From: Saccharothrix syringae
GTDB lineage: Bacteria > Actinomycetota > Actinomycetes > Mycobacteriales > Pseudonocardiaceae
Reading direction: 5' to 3'
Length of the DNA stretch: 64,000 nt
Assembly (NCBI RefSeq): GCF_009498035.1
Contig: NZ_CP034550.1
Location: 10,292,001-10,356,000 of the forward strand
Part shown: piece after piece, positions 47,960-56,138 of the stretch
Layout: each line of letters begins with the position of its first letter
Position numbering within the stretch: position 1 is the first letter of the stretch
Made by a program: the position numbers and the translations under genes
Notes under the pieces: generated by a model
Database searches by the model: none
What the model saw: the letters and a program-made list of their open reading frames with translations, nothing else
What the model was told of the DNA's origin: nothing

Positions 47960-48630
47960 GCCCTGGTCACCCGCTTGCGGCCGACCGGCTCGACCGCGTC
48001 GGGCCGGCGCAGGTAGAGCGGGGTGAGCGCGGCCGGCCGGGCGCCCGCGAGCAGGTCCTCGGCGGCCGCGGCGACCAGGGACACCGGCGACGGGTAGCGG
48101 GCGTCGACCACCGGCAGCCCCAGCACGTCGGCGTACAGCTCGGCGCCCTCGCCCGCCGCCGCGGCCACCGCGGTCAGCTTCGGCAGCAGGTCGGCGGGCC
48201 GGTCGACGTGCGGGCCCTCGGTGCGGCGCCCGGCGGCGTCGTAGGCGGCCCAGTAGACCTCCTTGCGCCGCGCGTCCGTGGCCACCAGCAGCGGCTTGCC
48301 GGTGCACGCGTCCAGGGCGATCGCGTCCGGGGTCGGCACCGGGTAGACCGGCCGGTTGAGGGCCTGGCCGAGGGCGGCGGCGGTGGCCAGGCCGACGCGC
48401 AGGCCGGTGAACGGGCCGGGGCCCGAGCCGCAGACGATCGCGTCCAGGTCCGCGGGGCGGTGCCCCGCCTCCGCCAGCGCCTCCAGCAGGTGCGGCGTCA
48501 GCAGCTCGCCGTGCGCCTTCGGGTTCACCGTGACCCGCTGCGCGAGCAGGCGCGGTGACTTGTCGGCCGTCAGTTCCACGACACCGGCCGTCACGGCGGG
48601 GGTGGCGGTGTCCAAGGCGAGCACTAGCAC
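47956..48630 (-). CDS. tsaB: tRNA threonylcarbamoyladenosine biosynthesis protein TsaB
   Basis: 224-residue non-catalytic partner of TsaD. Starts VLVLALDTATPAVTAGVV; contains HGELLTPHL, the strongly conserved CGSGPGPFTGLRVGL and ATDARRKEVYW. GTG at 48630 is 8 nt after TATTCT, suggesting a leaderless transcript starting the tsaB-rimI-tsaD operon. In mycobacteria tsaE directly precedes it; here four genes of another origin or function (merR, trxA-like, matB, carboxyltransferase) separate tsaE from tsaB. Confidence 0.94.
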   Translation of the reverse strand: MLVLALDTATPAVTAGVVELTADKSPRLLAQRVTVNPKAHGELLTPHLLEALAEAGHRPADLDAIVCGSGPGPFTGLRVGLATAAALGQALNRPVYPVPTPDAIALDACTGKPLLVATDARRKEVYWAAYDAAGRRTEGPHVDRPADLLPKLTAVAAAAGEGAELYADVLGLPVVDARYPSPVSLVAAAAEDLLAGARPAALTPLYLRRPDAVEPVGRKRVTRA

Positions 48631-48663
48631 AACGGACAAGAATAGAGGTGTCGCAAGCCACAC

Positions 48664-48694
48664 TTGCCTTGACGTCCACGTCAAGGCGAAGGAT
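48664..48694 (+). promoter_or_regulatory. MerR-type promoter with 19-bp spacer and dyad
   Basis: TTGCCT (48664-48669), a 19-bp spacer and AAGGAT (48689-48694) form a MerR-class promoter. A 22-bp inverted repeat (48666-48687, arms GCCTTGACGT and ACGTCAAGGC around CC) overlaps the spacer. The start codon of merR is 7 nt after the -10. The dyad should be the operator for the MerR protein, which would twist the promoter to activate it. Confidence 0.7.
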
Positions 48695-48701
48695 CGGCAT
48701 C

Positions 48702-49073
48702 GTGCGCATCGGTGAACTGGCGCGGCTGGGGGGAACCACCACCCGGGCGCTGCGCTACTACGAGTCCCTGGGGCTGCTGACCGCGCGGCGCGACGCCAAC
48801 GGTCAGCGGGAGTACGACGAGGACGACCTGCGGCTGGTGCACGAGATCCGCTCGCTGACCGGCATCGGGTTCGCCCTGGAGGACACCCGCCCGTTCGTGC
48901 AGTGCCTGCGCGACGGCCACGCCAGCGGCGACGCCTGCCCGGCGTCGGTCGCGGTGTACCGGCGCAAGCTGGCCGAGCTGGACGAGTGCCTGGCCAGGTT
49001 GCGGGCCGTGCGGGACCAGGTGCGCGCGCAACTGGAGGAAGCCGAGCAGAGGAGCAGGCCGTGCGGACGCTGA
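48702..49073 (+). CDS. MerR-family regulator with four Cys, coupled to a thioredoxin
   Basis: 123 residues: N-terminal MerR winged helix (RIGELARLGGTTTRALRYYESLGLL), recognition region, dimerisation helix and a short C-terminus. Cys68, Cys79, Cys96 and Cys121 could act as thiol sensors or bind metal. GTG at 48702 fits the leaderless promoter described above. Its 3' end overlaps the thioredoxin gene by 13 bp, so both are co-expressed; redox sensing is therefore likely but inferred. It is divergent from tsaB with 71 bp between. Confidence 0.88.
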   Translation: MRIGELARLGGTTTRALRYYESLGLLTARRDANGQREYDEDDLRLVHEIRSLTGIGFALEDTRPFVQCLRDGHASGDACPASVAVYRRKLAELDECLARLRAVRDQVRAQLEEAEQRSRPCGR

Positions 49074-49366
49074 CCGACGAGACGTTCACCGAGGCGGTGC
49101 GCACCGGGACGGTGCTGGTGGAGTTCCGCGCCGACTGGTGCGGGCCGTGCCGGATGCTGGAGCCCGTGCTCGCCGAGATCGACCGGGAGCGCGACGACCT
49201 GGTGGTGGCCAAGCTGGACACCGACGCCAACCCGCGCACCGCCCGGGACCAGCGGATCATGTCCGCGCCCACGCTCCAGCTCTACAGGGACGGCGAGCTG
49301 GTCGCGCAGACCGTGGGCGCGCGGCCGAAGATCCAGCTGATGGCGTGGCTCGAACCACATCTGTGA
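49061..49366 (+). CDS. Thioredoxin
   Basis: 101 residues, thioredoxin fold with active site WCGPC (Cys27 and Cys30), the cis-Pro in MSAPTLQLY and a LVEFRADW start. No signal sequence, so cytoplasmic. GTG at 49061 has an AGAGGAG-type site and overlaps the merR stop, indicating translational coupling. It may be both an output and a reducing partner for the MerR protein's cysteines. Confidence 0.93.
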   Translation: MRTLTDETFTEAVRTGTVLVEFRADWCGPCRMLEPVLAEIDRERDDLVVAKLDTDANPRTARDQRIMSAPTLQLYRDGELVAQTVGARPKIQLMAWLEPHL

Positions 49367-49400
49367 TGCGCACGACGGCGTGGTTGAGCACCCTGGAGCG

Positions 49401-50726
49401 ATGCTGCTGCCAGCGCTGGCCACGCCGTCGCCCAAGATCGCCCTGCGCTTCCCCGAGCGGGAGCTGACCTACGAGCAGTTGGCCGCCGAGGCGCGCCGGG
49501 TCGCCCACGGCCTGCGGGGCAGGCGCCGGGTGGCCGTCTGGGCCCGGTCCACGCCCGAGACCTGCGTGGCCGTGGTGGGCGCGCTGCTGGCCGGTGTGCC
49601 GGTGGTGCCGCTCAACCCGAAGATCGGCGAGCGGGAACTCGCCCACGTCCTCGGCGACAGCGCACCCGACCTGGTGATCGATGACGAGCTGCCGGCCGGC
49701 CCCGAGGGGGACCTCCCGGAGCCGGACGGCGAGGCGCCGGCCCTGGTCGTCTACACCAGCGGCACCACCGGGCCGCCCAAGGGCGTGGTGCTGCCGCGCC
49801 GCGCGCTGGCGTCGAACCTGGACGCCCTGGCCGCGGCGTGGCGGTGGACCGCCGACGACGTCGTGGTGCACGGCCTGCCGCTGTTCCACGTGCACGGCCT
49901 GGTCGTCGGGGTGCTCGGGCCGCTGCGGCGCGGCGGGACGGCGCACCACCTGGGGTCGTTCACCCCGGCCAAGGCCGCCGGGGCGCTGGCGGGCGGCGGC
50001 ACGATGATGTTCGGCGTGCCCACGATGTACCACCGGATCGCGGGCGAGCCCGAGCACGCCGGGGCGTTCCGCGGTGCCCGGCTGCTGGTGTCCGGCTCGG
50101 CACCGCTGCCGGCGACCGTCCACGAGCGGATCGAGCGGCTGACCGGGCAGCGCGTGGTCGAGCGGTACGGGATGACCGAGACGCTGATGATCACCGGCGT
50201 CCGCGCCGACGGCGACCGGCGGCCCGGCACGGTCGGCCCGCCGCTGGACGGCGTGGAGGTGCGCGTGGTCGGCGACGAGCCGGGCGAGGTGGAGGTGCGC
50301 GGGCCCAACCTGTTCCTGGAGTACCTCAACCGCCCCGACGCCACCCGCGCGGCCTTCCGCGACGGCTGGTTCCGCACCGGCGACCTGGCCGTCGTCGAAC
50401 CGGACGGCTACCTGCGGCTCGTCGGCCGCCGCGCCACGGACCTGATCAAGAGCGGCGGCTACAAGATCGGCGCGGGCGAGATCGAGAACGCGCTGCTGGA
50501 GCACCCGGCGGTGGCCGAGGTCGCGGTGACCGGCGAGCCCGACGAGGACCTGGGCGAGCGCGTGGTGGCGTGGGTGGTGGCCGAGGGCGAGCCGCCCGCG
50601 CCGGAGGAGCTGGGCGACCACGTGGCCCGCCTGCTCGCGCCGCACAAGCGCCCGCGCGTGGTCCGCTACCTGGACGCGCTGCCCCGCAACGACATGGGCA
50701 AGGTCCTCAAGCGGGAACTCCGGTGA
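49401..50726 (+). CDS. matB: Malonyl-CoA synthetase MatB-like acyl-CoA ligase
   Basis: About 441 residues of an ANL-superfamily ligase. P-loop YTSGTTGPPKGVVLPRRAL, adenylation motif YGMTETLMITG, hinge FRTGDLAV and catalytic Lys in DMGKVLKREL. HGLPLFHVHGLV, RATDLIKSGGYKIGAGEIENALLEHP and HKRPRVVRYLDALPRNDMGK match the Streptomyces MatB family very closely, so malonate (or methylmalonate) is the expected substrate. Start ATG 49401 gives the usual N-terminus; GTG 49380 is in frame. It overlaps the following gene by GTGA, so they are coupled. Confidence 0.9.
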   Translation: MLLPALATPSPKIALRFPERELTYEQLAAEARRVAHGLRGRRRVAVWARSTPETCVAVVGALLAGVPVVPLNPKIGERELAHVLGDSAPDLVIDDELPAGPEGDLPEPDGEAPALVVYTSGTTGPPKGVVLPRRALASNLDALAAAWRWTADDVVVHGLPLFHVHGLVVGVLGPLRRGGTAHHLGSFTPAKAAGALAGGGTMMFGVPTMYHRIAGEPEHAGAFRGARLLVSGSAPLPATVHERIERLTGQRVVERYGMTETLMITGVRADGDRRPGTVGPPLDGVEVRVVGDEPGEVEVRGPNLFLEYLNRPDATRAAFRDGWFRTGDLAVVEPDGYLRLVGRRATDLIKSGGYKIGAGEIENALLEHPAVAEVAVTGEPDEDLGERVVAWVVAEGEPPAPEELGDHVARLLAPHKRPRVVRYLDALPRNDMGKVLKRELR

Positions 50727-51958
50727 CCTCGGACCCCCTGGGCTGGCCGGGTTACCGGGCGCAGCTCGACCGGGCCCGGGAGCGGTCCGGCGGCGCGACC
50801 GAGTCGGTGTCCTGGGAGCGGCACGCCTCCGCCGTGCGGATCACCTTCGACTTCCGGTTCCTGGGCGGCTCGGTGGGCACGGCGGCCGGCGCGCTGATCG
50901 AGGAGGCGTTCACCGAGGCCCGGTCGGCCCGCCTGCCGGTGGTGTCGCGGATCGCCACCGGCGGCAGCCGGATGCAGGAGGGGATGCTGTCGCTGCGGCA
51001 GCTCCAGCGGGTGGCGCGGCTGTGCGCGCTGCACCGGGAGGCCGGCCTGCCGCACGTGTCCGTGCTGGGCGACCCGACCACCGGCGGCCTGTGGGCGTCG
51101 CTGGGCGCGGGCGCGGACTACGTGGTCGCGGTGGCGGGCGCCCAGGTCGGGTTCGCGGGCAGCAGGGTGCGGCCCGCCGACGACCCCGCCTACACCGCCG
51201 AGGGCCAGTTCGCCGCGGGCACCGTGGACGTGGTCGTCCCGCCGGCGGACGTGGACGCCACCGTCGCCGCCGTGCTGGACCTGCTGACCCGCGGCGACGC
51301 GGTGCCCGCCGAGGTGCCGCGCGCCCTGGGCGCCGCCGACCTGCCCGCGACCGGGTGGGACGCGGTGCGGCGGGCCCGCGCGCCGGAGCGCCCCCGCGCC
51401 CGCGCCTACCTGGACGCCCACTTCGACCACCGGGTGCCGGTCAGCGGCGACCGGGCGGGCGGCGTGGACCCCGGGATGCTGTGCGGGATCGGCCTGCGGG
51501 CCGGGCGGGCCGTCGCGTTCGCCGCGCAGACCGGCACCGCCACCACGCCCGCCGGGTTCCGCACCGCGGCCCGCCTGGTCCGGCTGGCCGAGCGGTTCGC
51601 GCTGCCCGTGCTGACCCTGGTCGACACGCCCGGCGCGGCCAACGACGCCGCGGCCGAGCGCGCGGGCGTCGGCGCGGCCATCGCCGAGCTGTTCGCGACC
51701 GTGGCGCGGGCCCGCGTGCCGATCACCACCCTGGTGATCGGCGAGGGCGGGTCCGGCGGCGCGCTGGCGCTGTCGTCGCCGGAGCACACCTGGATCACGC
51801 CGGACGCCTACTTCTCGGTGATCGCGCCCGAACTGGCGGCGGCCATCCTCAAGCGGTCCGACGTGCGGGAGCTGGCCGACGACCTGCGGCTGCGGCCGCA
51901 GGACCTGGTCGAACTGGGCGTGGTGCGCGGGATCGCGGAACCGGCCTCAGAGCGGTAG
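50723..51958 (+). CDS. Carboxyltransferase of acyl-CoA carboxylase type (fused N and C domains)
   Basis: 411 residues comprising two crotonase-like halves as in fused AccD/AccA-type or MdcD/MdcE-type carboxyltransferases. Half one has GGSRMQEGMLSLRQL, TGGLWASLGAGADY and VGFAGSRVR. Half two has TLVDTPGAANDAAAERAGVG and the oxyanion region GEGGSGGALALSSPEHTW. No biotin domain or zinc-finger Cys. The GTG at 50723 overlaps matB (GTGA). With matB, it suggests malonyl-CoA formation or decarboxylation, but the partner biotin protein is not in the window. Its 3' end overlaps tsaE tail to tail by 12 bp. Confidence 0.83.
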   Translation: MTSDPLGWPGYRAQLDRARERSGGATESVSWERHASAVRITFDFRFLGGSVGTAAGALIEEAFTEARSARLPVVSRIATGGSRMQEGMLSLRQLQRVARLCALHREAGLPHVSVLGDPTTGGLWASLGAGADYVVAVAGAQVGFAGSRVRPADDPAYTAEGQFAAGTVDVVVPPADVDATVAAVLDLLTRGDAVPAEVPRALGAADLPATGWDAVRRARAPERPRARAYLDAHFDHRVPVSGDRAGGVDPGMLCGIGLRAGRAVAFAAQTGTATTPAGFRTAARLVRLAERFALPVLTLVDTPGAANDAAAERAGVGAAIAELFATVARARVPITTLVIGEGGSGGALALSSPEHTWITPDAYFSVIAPELAAAILKRSDVRELADDLRLRPQDLVELGVVRGIAEPASER

Positions 51959-52411
51959 GTCGCGCCCGGCCCAGGCGCCGTGCGGGTGCAGGTGCGCGAC
52001 CCGCACGTCGTCGTCCCGCCGCTCCAGGGTGATCAGCAGGTGGTCGGGGCTCAGCCGCTCGGCCACGCCCTCGCCCCACTCGACCGCCACCACCGCGTCC
52101 ACCAGGTCGGTGTCGAGGTCGAGGTCGTCCAGCTCGTCGAGGTGCCCGCCGAGCCGGTAGGCGTCGACGTGCACCAGCGGCACGCCGCGCCCGCCCGGCG
52201 CGGGGTCGTGCACCCGCGCGATGACGAACGTCGGCGAGCTGACCCGGCCGCTCACGCCGAGGCCCGCGGCCAGCCCGCGCACCAGCGCGGTCTTGCCCGC
52301 GCCCAACGGCCCCGACAGCAGCACGAGGTCGCCGCCCCGCACCAGCCCGCCCAGTCTGCGCCCGAACTCCTCGGTGTCCGCCACCTCGGGGAGCGTCACG
52401 CTCGTCGCCAC
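51947..52411 (-). CDS. tsaE: tRNA threonylcarbamoyladenosine biosynthesis ATPase TsaE
   Basis: 154 residues. P-loop SGPLGAGKTALVRGLAAGLG, SPTFVIARVH (switch) and VDAYRLGGHLDELDDLDLD with VEWGEGVAERL are the TsaE hallmarks. It hydrolyses ATP to reset the TsaBD complex. The GTG at 52411 overlaps by one base the stop of the alpha/beta hydrolase upstream (TAGTG), so it is the last gene of alr-hydrolase-tsaE. Confidence 0.95.
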   Translation of the reverse strand: MATSVTLPEVADTEEFGRRLGGLVRGGDLVLLSGPLGAGKTALVRGLAAGLGVSGRVSSPTFVIARVHDPAPGGRGVPLVHVDAYRLGGHLDELDDLDLDTDLVDAVVAVEWGEGVAERLSPDHLLITLERRDDDVRVAHLHPHGAWAGRDLPL

Positions 52412-53499
52412 TACGCCCGCCTGCTTTCCGAGCCCCCCGCGGCGCTGCGCCGGAGGAGACCGACCAGGTGCCCGGTGACCAGGTCGGGTTGTTCCAACAT
52501 GAGCATGTGGCCCGCACCGGGCACGCGGACCAGCTCGCCGTGCGGCATCTCCTCGGCCATCCGCTCGGCGTGCGAGAACGGCGTGATCCGGTCGGCGTCA
52601 CCGCTGATCACCAGCACCTCGCAGTGCCGAAGGCCGGCCAGCGCCTTGTAGCGGTTGTGCGTGCCGAGGGTGTCCAGGAACCCGGTGAGCACTTCGACGG
52701 CGTTGCCGTTGATCATCTTCGCCATCAGGTCGACCAGCGACGGGCTGGCGTGCCGGTCGCCGAACGCCAGCGCCCGGATGCCGCTCCAGGTCAGCGTGGA
52801 CGCCCGGCGGCGGACCCACTCGACCAGGCCGGGCTGGAAGCCGGCCAGCCTGCCCACGCCTATCGTCACCGGGTTGTACCGGGACAGCACCGACTTGGGC
52901 AGGCCCGCGCCGCCGACCGCGCCCGCCGCCGTGCCGACCAGGGCGACGCCGCGCACCCGGTCGGCGAACAGCTCGGGCCGCTGCTCGGCCAGCGCCATGA
53001 TCGTCATGCCGCCCATGGAGTGGCCGACGAGCACCAGCGGCCCCTTGGGCGCCATCGAGCGGATCACCGCGTCCAGGTCGCGCGCGCACTGGTCGATGGT
53101 GCTGGTCTCGGGCCCGGAACGCCCGGAACGGCCGTGGCCGCGCTGGTCGTAGAGGACCTGGCGGACCCGCGGCCCGGTCAGCCCGGCCAGGTCGCGGCGC
53201 TGGAAGTGCCAGCAGCGGCGGTCCAGGGCGAAGCCGTGCACCAGCACGGCGGTCAGCCCTGGCGGGCCGCCGTCGGCCGGGTCGACCTCCTCGGCCGACA
53301 GCGGCACGCCGTCGTCGGCGGCGACCGTGGACTCCCGCGTCGGGACCAGCTCGCCCAGGGGCTCGTCGACCAGCGGGTCGGCGGCCTCGCGGTCGTGGGC
53401 GACCTTCTTCTGGTTGGCGGCCACGCCCACCGCGACGCCGGTCGCGGCGGCGCCGAGGACGCCGCCGGCCCACCCGACGGCCTTCCACAGCGTGTTCAC
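52411..53499 (-). CDS. Alpha/beta hydrolase, membrane-associated
   Basis: 362 residues. The N-terminal segment (WKAVGWAGGVLGAAATGVAVGVAA) is a possible membrane anchor. Hydrolase motifs: VLVHGFALDRRCW, YDQRGHGRSGRS, nucleophile GHSMGGMTIM, acid in SGDADRITPF and His in GAGHMLMLEQP. Translationally coupled both to alr upstream (GTGA) and tsaE downstream. The substrate is unknown; the position between alr and tsaE is common in actinobacteria. Confidence 0.9.
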   Translation of the reverse strand: MNTLWKAVGWAGGVLGAAATGVAVGVAANQKKVAHDREAADPLVDEPLGELVPTRESTVAADDGVPLSAEEVDPADGGPPGLTAVLVHGFALDRRCWHFQRRDLAGLTGPRVRQVLYDQRGHGRSGRSGPETSTIDQCARDLDAVIRSMAPKGPLVLVGHSMGGMTIMALAEQRPELFADRVRGVALVGTAAGAVGGAGLPKSVLSRYNPVTIGVGRLAGFQPGLVEWVRRRASTLTWSGIRALAFGDRHASPSLVDLMAKMINGNAVEVLTGFLDTLGTHNRYKALAGLRHCEVLVISGDADRITPFSHAERMAEEMPHGELVRVPGAGHMLMLEQPDLVTGHLVGLLRRSAAGGSESRRA

Positions 53500-54620
53500 C
53501 GACGCGCCCCGACGTAGCTGCGGGTCACCCGCGGCCGGTACATGCCGGTGACGATCTCGTAGTCGATGGTGCCGACGGTGTCGGCCCACTCGCGGGCGGT
53601 CGGCTCGCCGTGCGCGCCGGCGCCGAACAGCACGACCTCGTCGCCCTCGGCGACCTCGTGGTCGCCGCAGTCGACCACGACCTGGTCCATGCAGACGCGG
53701 CCGACGAGCGGGTGCCGCCTGCCGCCCAGCCACACGTGCGCCCGGTTGGACAACGCGCGCGGCACGCCGTCGGCGTACCCGGCGGGCACCAAGGCCAGGG
53801 TGGTGTCGGTCTTGGCGGTCCAGGTCAGGCCGTAGGACACCGCCTCGCCGGCCGGGACGCGCTTGGTCATCGCCACCGACGAGCGGAACGTCATCACCGG
53901 GCGCAGGTCGGCGGGCACCGGCACCGGGTTGAGGCCGTAGACCGCGATGCCCGGCCGGACCAGGTCGAAGTGCAGGTCGGGCCGGGTGAGCACGGCGGCG
54001 GAGTTGGCCAGGTGCCGCCGCGGGTCGAGCCCGGCGGCCAGCGCCGCGCGGTAGGCGTCGTCGAAGCGCTCGGCCTGGGCGTCCGTGGCGGGGTGGCCGA
54101 CCTCGTCGGCGACGGCCAGGTGCGACCAGATGGCGTGCACCTCGACGTTGGGCGTGCGCGCGGCCCGCTCCACCAGCTCGGGCCAGTCGGCGGGTTGGCA
54201 GCCGTTGCGGGACAGCCCGGTGTCGATCTTGAGGTGGACGCGGGCGGTGCGGCCGGCCCTGGTGGCGGCGTCGGCGATGGCGTCGAGCTGCCGGACCGAG
54301 GACGCGGCCAGGTCGACGCCCTGCTCCACGCCGGGGGCGTAGTCGGTGCCGGGCGGGTCGAGCCAGGCCAGCACCGGCACGGTCAGCCCCGCCGCGCGCA
54401 GGGCCAGCGCCTCGGCCAGCGAGCAGGAGCCCAGCCACGTCGCGCCCGCCTCGACCGCGGCCCGCGCCACCTCGACCGCGCCGTGCCCGTACCCGTCGGC
54501 CTTGACCACCGCCATCGTCTCGGCGCCCGGTGCGAGGGCGGCGAGGTGGGCGACGTTGTGCCGGAGGTTGTCGAGGTCGATCACGACCTCAGCGCGTGGG
54601 GCTGCCATGACGCCGTTCAT
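53496..54620 (-). CDS. alr: Alanine racemase
   Basis: 374 residues, PLP-dependent fold III enzyme making D-Ala for peptidoglycan. PLP lysine in AVVKADGYGHGA (Lys40), HLKIDTGLSRNG, RPGIAVYGLNP, the catalytic Tyr in PAGYADGVPR and GRVCMDQVVVD are all present. ATG at 54620 is taken; ATG at 54608 is also possible and neither has a clear ribosome site. It leads the alr-hydrolase-tsaE operon. Confidence 0.96.
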   Translation of the reverse strand: MNGVMAAPRAEVVIDLDNLRHNVAHLAALAPGAETMAVVKADGYGHGAVEVARAAVEAGATWLGSCSLAEALALRAAGLTVPVLAWLDPPGTDYAPGVEQGVDLAASSVRQLDAIADAATRAGRTARVHLKIDTGLSRNGCQPADWPELVERAARTPNVEVHAIWSHLAVADEVGHPATDAQAERFDDAYRAALAAGLDPRRHLANSAAVLTRPDLHFDLVRPGIAVYGLNPVPVPADLRPVMTFRSSVAMTKRVPAGEAVSYGLTWTAKTDTTLALVPAGYADGVPRALSNRAHVWLGGRRHPLVGRVCMDQVVVDCGDHEVAEGDEVVLFGAGAHGEPTAREWADTVGTIDYEIVTGMYRPRVTRSYVGARR

Positions 54621-54727
54621 GGTGTCACAGCGCGGGACGCCGGGACCGCCCGGTGGCCCGCGCACCACCGCACCGGGGCCGTCGCCCCACCCGGCCGGTC
54701 GAGCCGGTCGGGCACCCCCGGCCGGGG

Positions 54728-56122
54728 TTACCGCGACCGGACGGCCCGGATCGCGTCCGGCAGGGCGCGCAGGAGCGCCGACGCCGGGATCGGCGCGCCG
54801 GCCGCGGCCAGCTCGGCCGCCAGGGCGTGGACCTTCGCCGCGCAGCCCGCCGCCAGCACCGGGTCGAGCCCGGCGGCCAGCAGGGAGCCCAGCACGCCGG
54901 CGAGCACGTCGCCCGAGCCCGCGGTGGCGGCCCACGAGGACCGGGCGCGGTTGACCAGGGTGCGGCCGTCCGGGCCGGCGACCACCGTGACGTGGCCCTT
55001 GAGCAGCACCACGGCGCGGAACTTCTCGGCGGCGCGCCGGGCGGCGGCCACCCGGTCCTCGCCCACCGGGCCCGCCAGGCGCTCGTACTCGCGGTCGTGC
55101 GGGGTCAGCACCAGGGGCGTGTCGGGGTCCCGGGCGTCCCAGAGGTCCGGGTTGTTGGCCAGCATGGTGATCGCGTCGGCGTCCGCGCACACCGGCACGC
55201 CCGCCTCCAGCACGGTGCGCAGGACCGCCTCCGAGCCGAGGCCGGTGCCCAGGCCGGGACCGGCGACCCACGCCTGCACGCGGCCCGCGTCGGTGATCGA
55301 GCCGGTGCAGATGGCCTCCGGCCAGCGGGCCCGCACCGCCTCGGCGGCCGCGCCCGCGTAGCGGACCATGCCGGAGGTGGCCAGCACGGCCGCGCCGGTG
55401 GCCAGCACCGCGGCGCCCGGGTAGGTGGCCGAGCCGGCCGCGACGCCGGTCACGCCCTGGGTGTACTTGTCCGACTCCGGGCCGGGCACGGGCCAGGCCG
55501 CGCCGACGTCCTCCGGCTCCAGCTCCAGCAGGTCCGGGCCGCCCAGCTCGGGGCCCAGGCCGAGGTCGACCAGCCGCACCTCGCCGCAGTCGGCCAGCGC
55601 GTGCACCGGCTTGAGGCAGCCGAACGTGACGGTGGCGCGGGCGCGCACGTGCGGCCCCGGTGCCGCGCCGGTGTCCGGGTCGATCCCGCTGGGCAGGTCC
55701 ACGGCCAGCACGGGCGCGTCCAGGTCGGCGACGTGCGCGGCGGCGTCCGGGCGCAGCGGGCCGCGGGCGGACAGGCCCACGATGCCGTCGACGGCCAGGT
55801 CGACCGGCGGCAGCCGGTCCACCACGCGACCGCCGGCGCGCCGGAACGCGGCCAGGCCCTCGGCGTGCGCCTTGTCGGGCGACAGCAGCACCGCGAACAC
55901 GGCCACCCCGCGCTTGCGCAGGTAGTAGCCCGCCCAGAGGGCGTCGCCGCCGTTGTTGCCCGAGCCGACCAGCAGGCCGACCCGCCGCCCGCCGCCCAGC
56001 AGCTCCAGCGCGACCGCGGCCACGCCGAGCGCCGCGCGCCGCATCAGCGCGCCCGGCGGCGTCGCCGCCAGCACGCGCTCCTCCGCCGACCTGACCCGAG
56101 CCGTCGTCCACAGACCCCGCAC
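54728..56122 (-). CDS. nnr: Bifunctional NAD(P)H-hydrate epimerase / ADP-dependent dehydratase
   Basis: 464-residue metabolite-repair protein. The N-terminal YjeF epimerase domain has VGSGNNGGDALWAGYYL and VDLPSGIDPDTGA. The C-terminal ribokinase-like dehydratase has TPHDREYERL, VLLKGHVTVVAGPDG and the nucleotide site TAGSGDVLAGVLGSLL. It restores damaged NAD(P)HX. Corresponds to Rv3433c. GTG start at 56122, 16 bp after the glmS stop, so likely co-transcribed with glmS. Confidence 0.95.
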   Translation of the reverse strand: MRGLWTTARVRSAEERVLAATPPGALMRRAALGVAAVALELLGGGRRVGLLVGSGNNGGDALWAGYYLRKRGVAVFAVLLSPDKAHAEGLAAFRRAGGRVVDRLPPVDLAVDGIVGLSARGPLRPDAAAHVADLDAPVLAVDLPSGIDPDTGAAPGPHVRARATVTFGCLKPVHALADCGEVRLVDLGLGPELGGPDLLELEPEDVGAAWPVPGPESDKYTQGVTGVAAGSATYPGAAVLATGAAVLATSGMVRYAGAAAEAVRARWPEAICTGSITDAGRVQAWVAGPGLGTGLGSEAVLRTVLEAGVPVCADADAITMLANNPDLWDARDPDTPLVLTPHDREYERLAGPVGEDRVAAARRAAEKFRAVVLLKGHVTVVAGPDGRTLVNRARSSWAATAGSGDVLAGVLGSLLAAGLDPVLAAGCAAKVHALAAELAAAGAPIPASALLRALPDAIRAVRSR

Positions 56123-56138
56123 GGCGCCCCAGCCTGCC

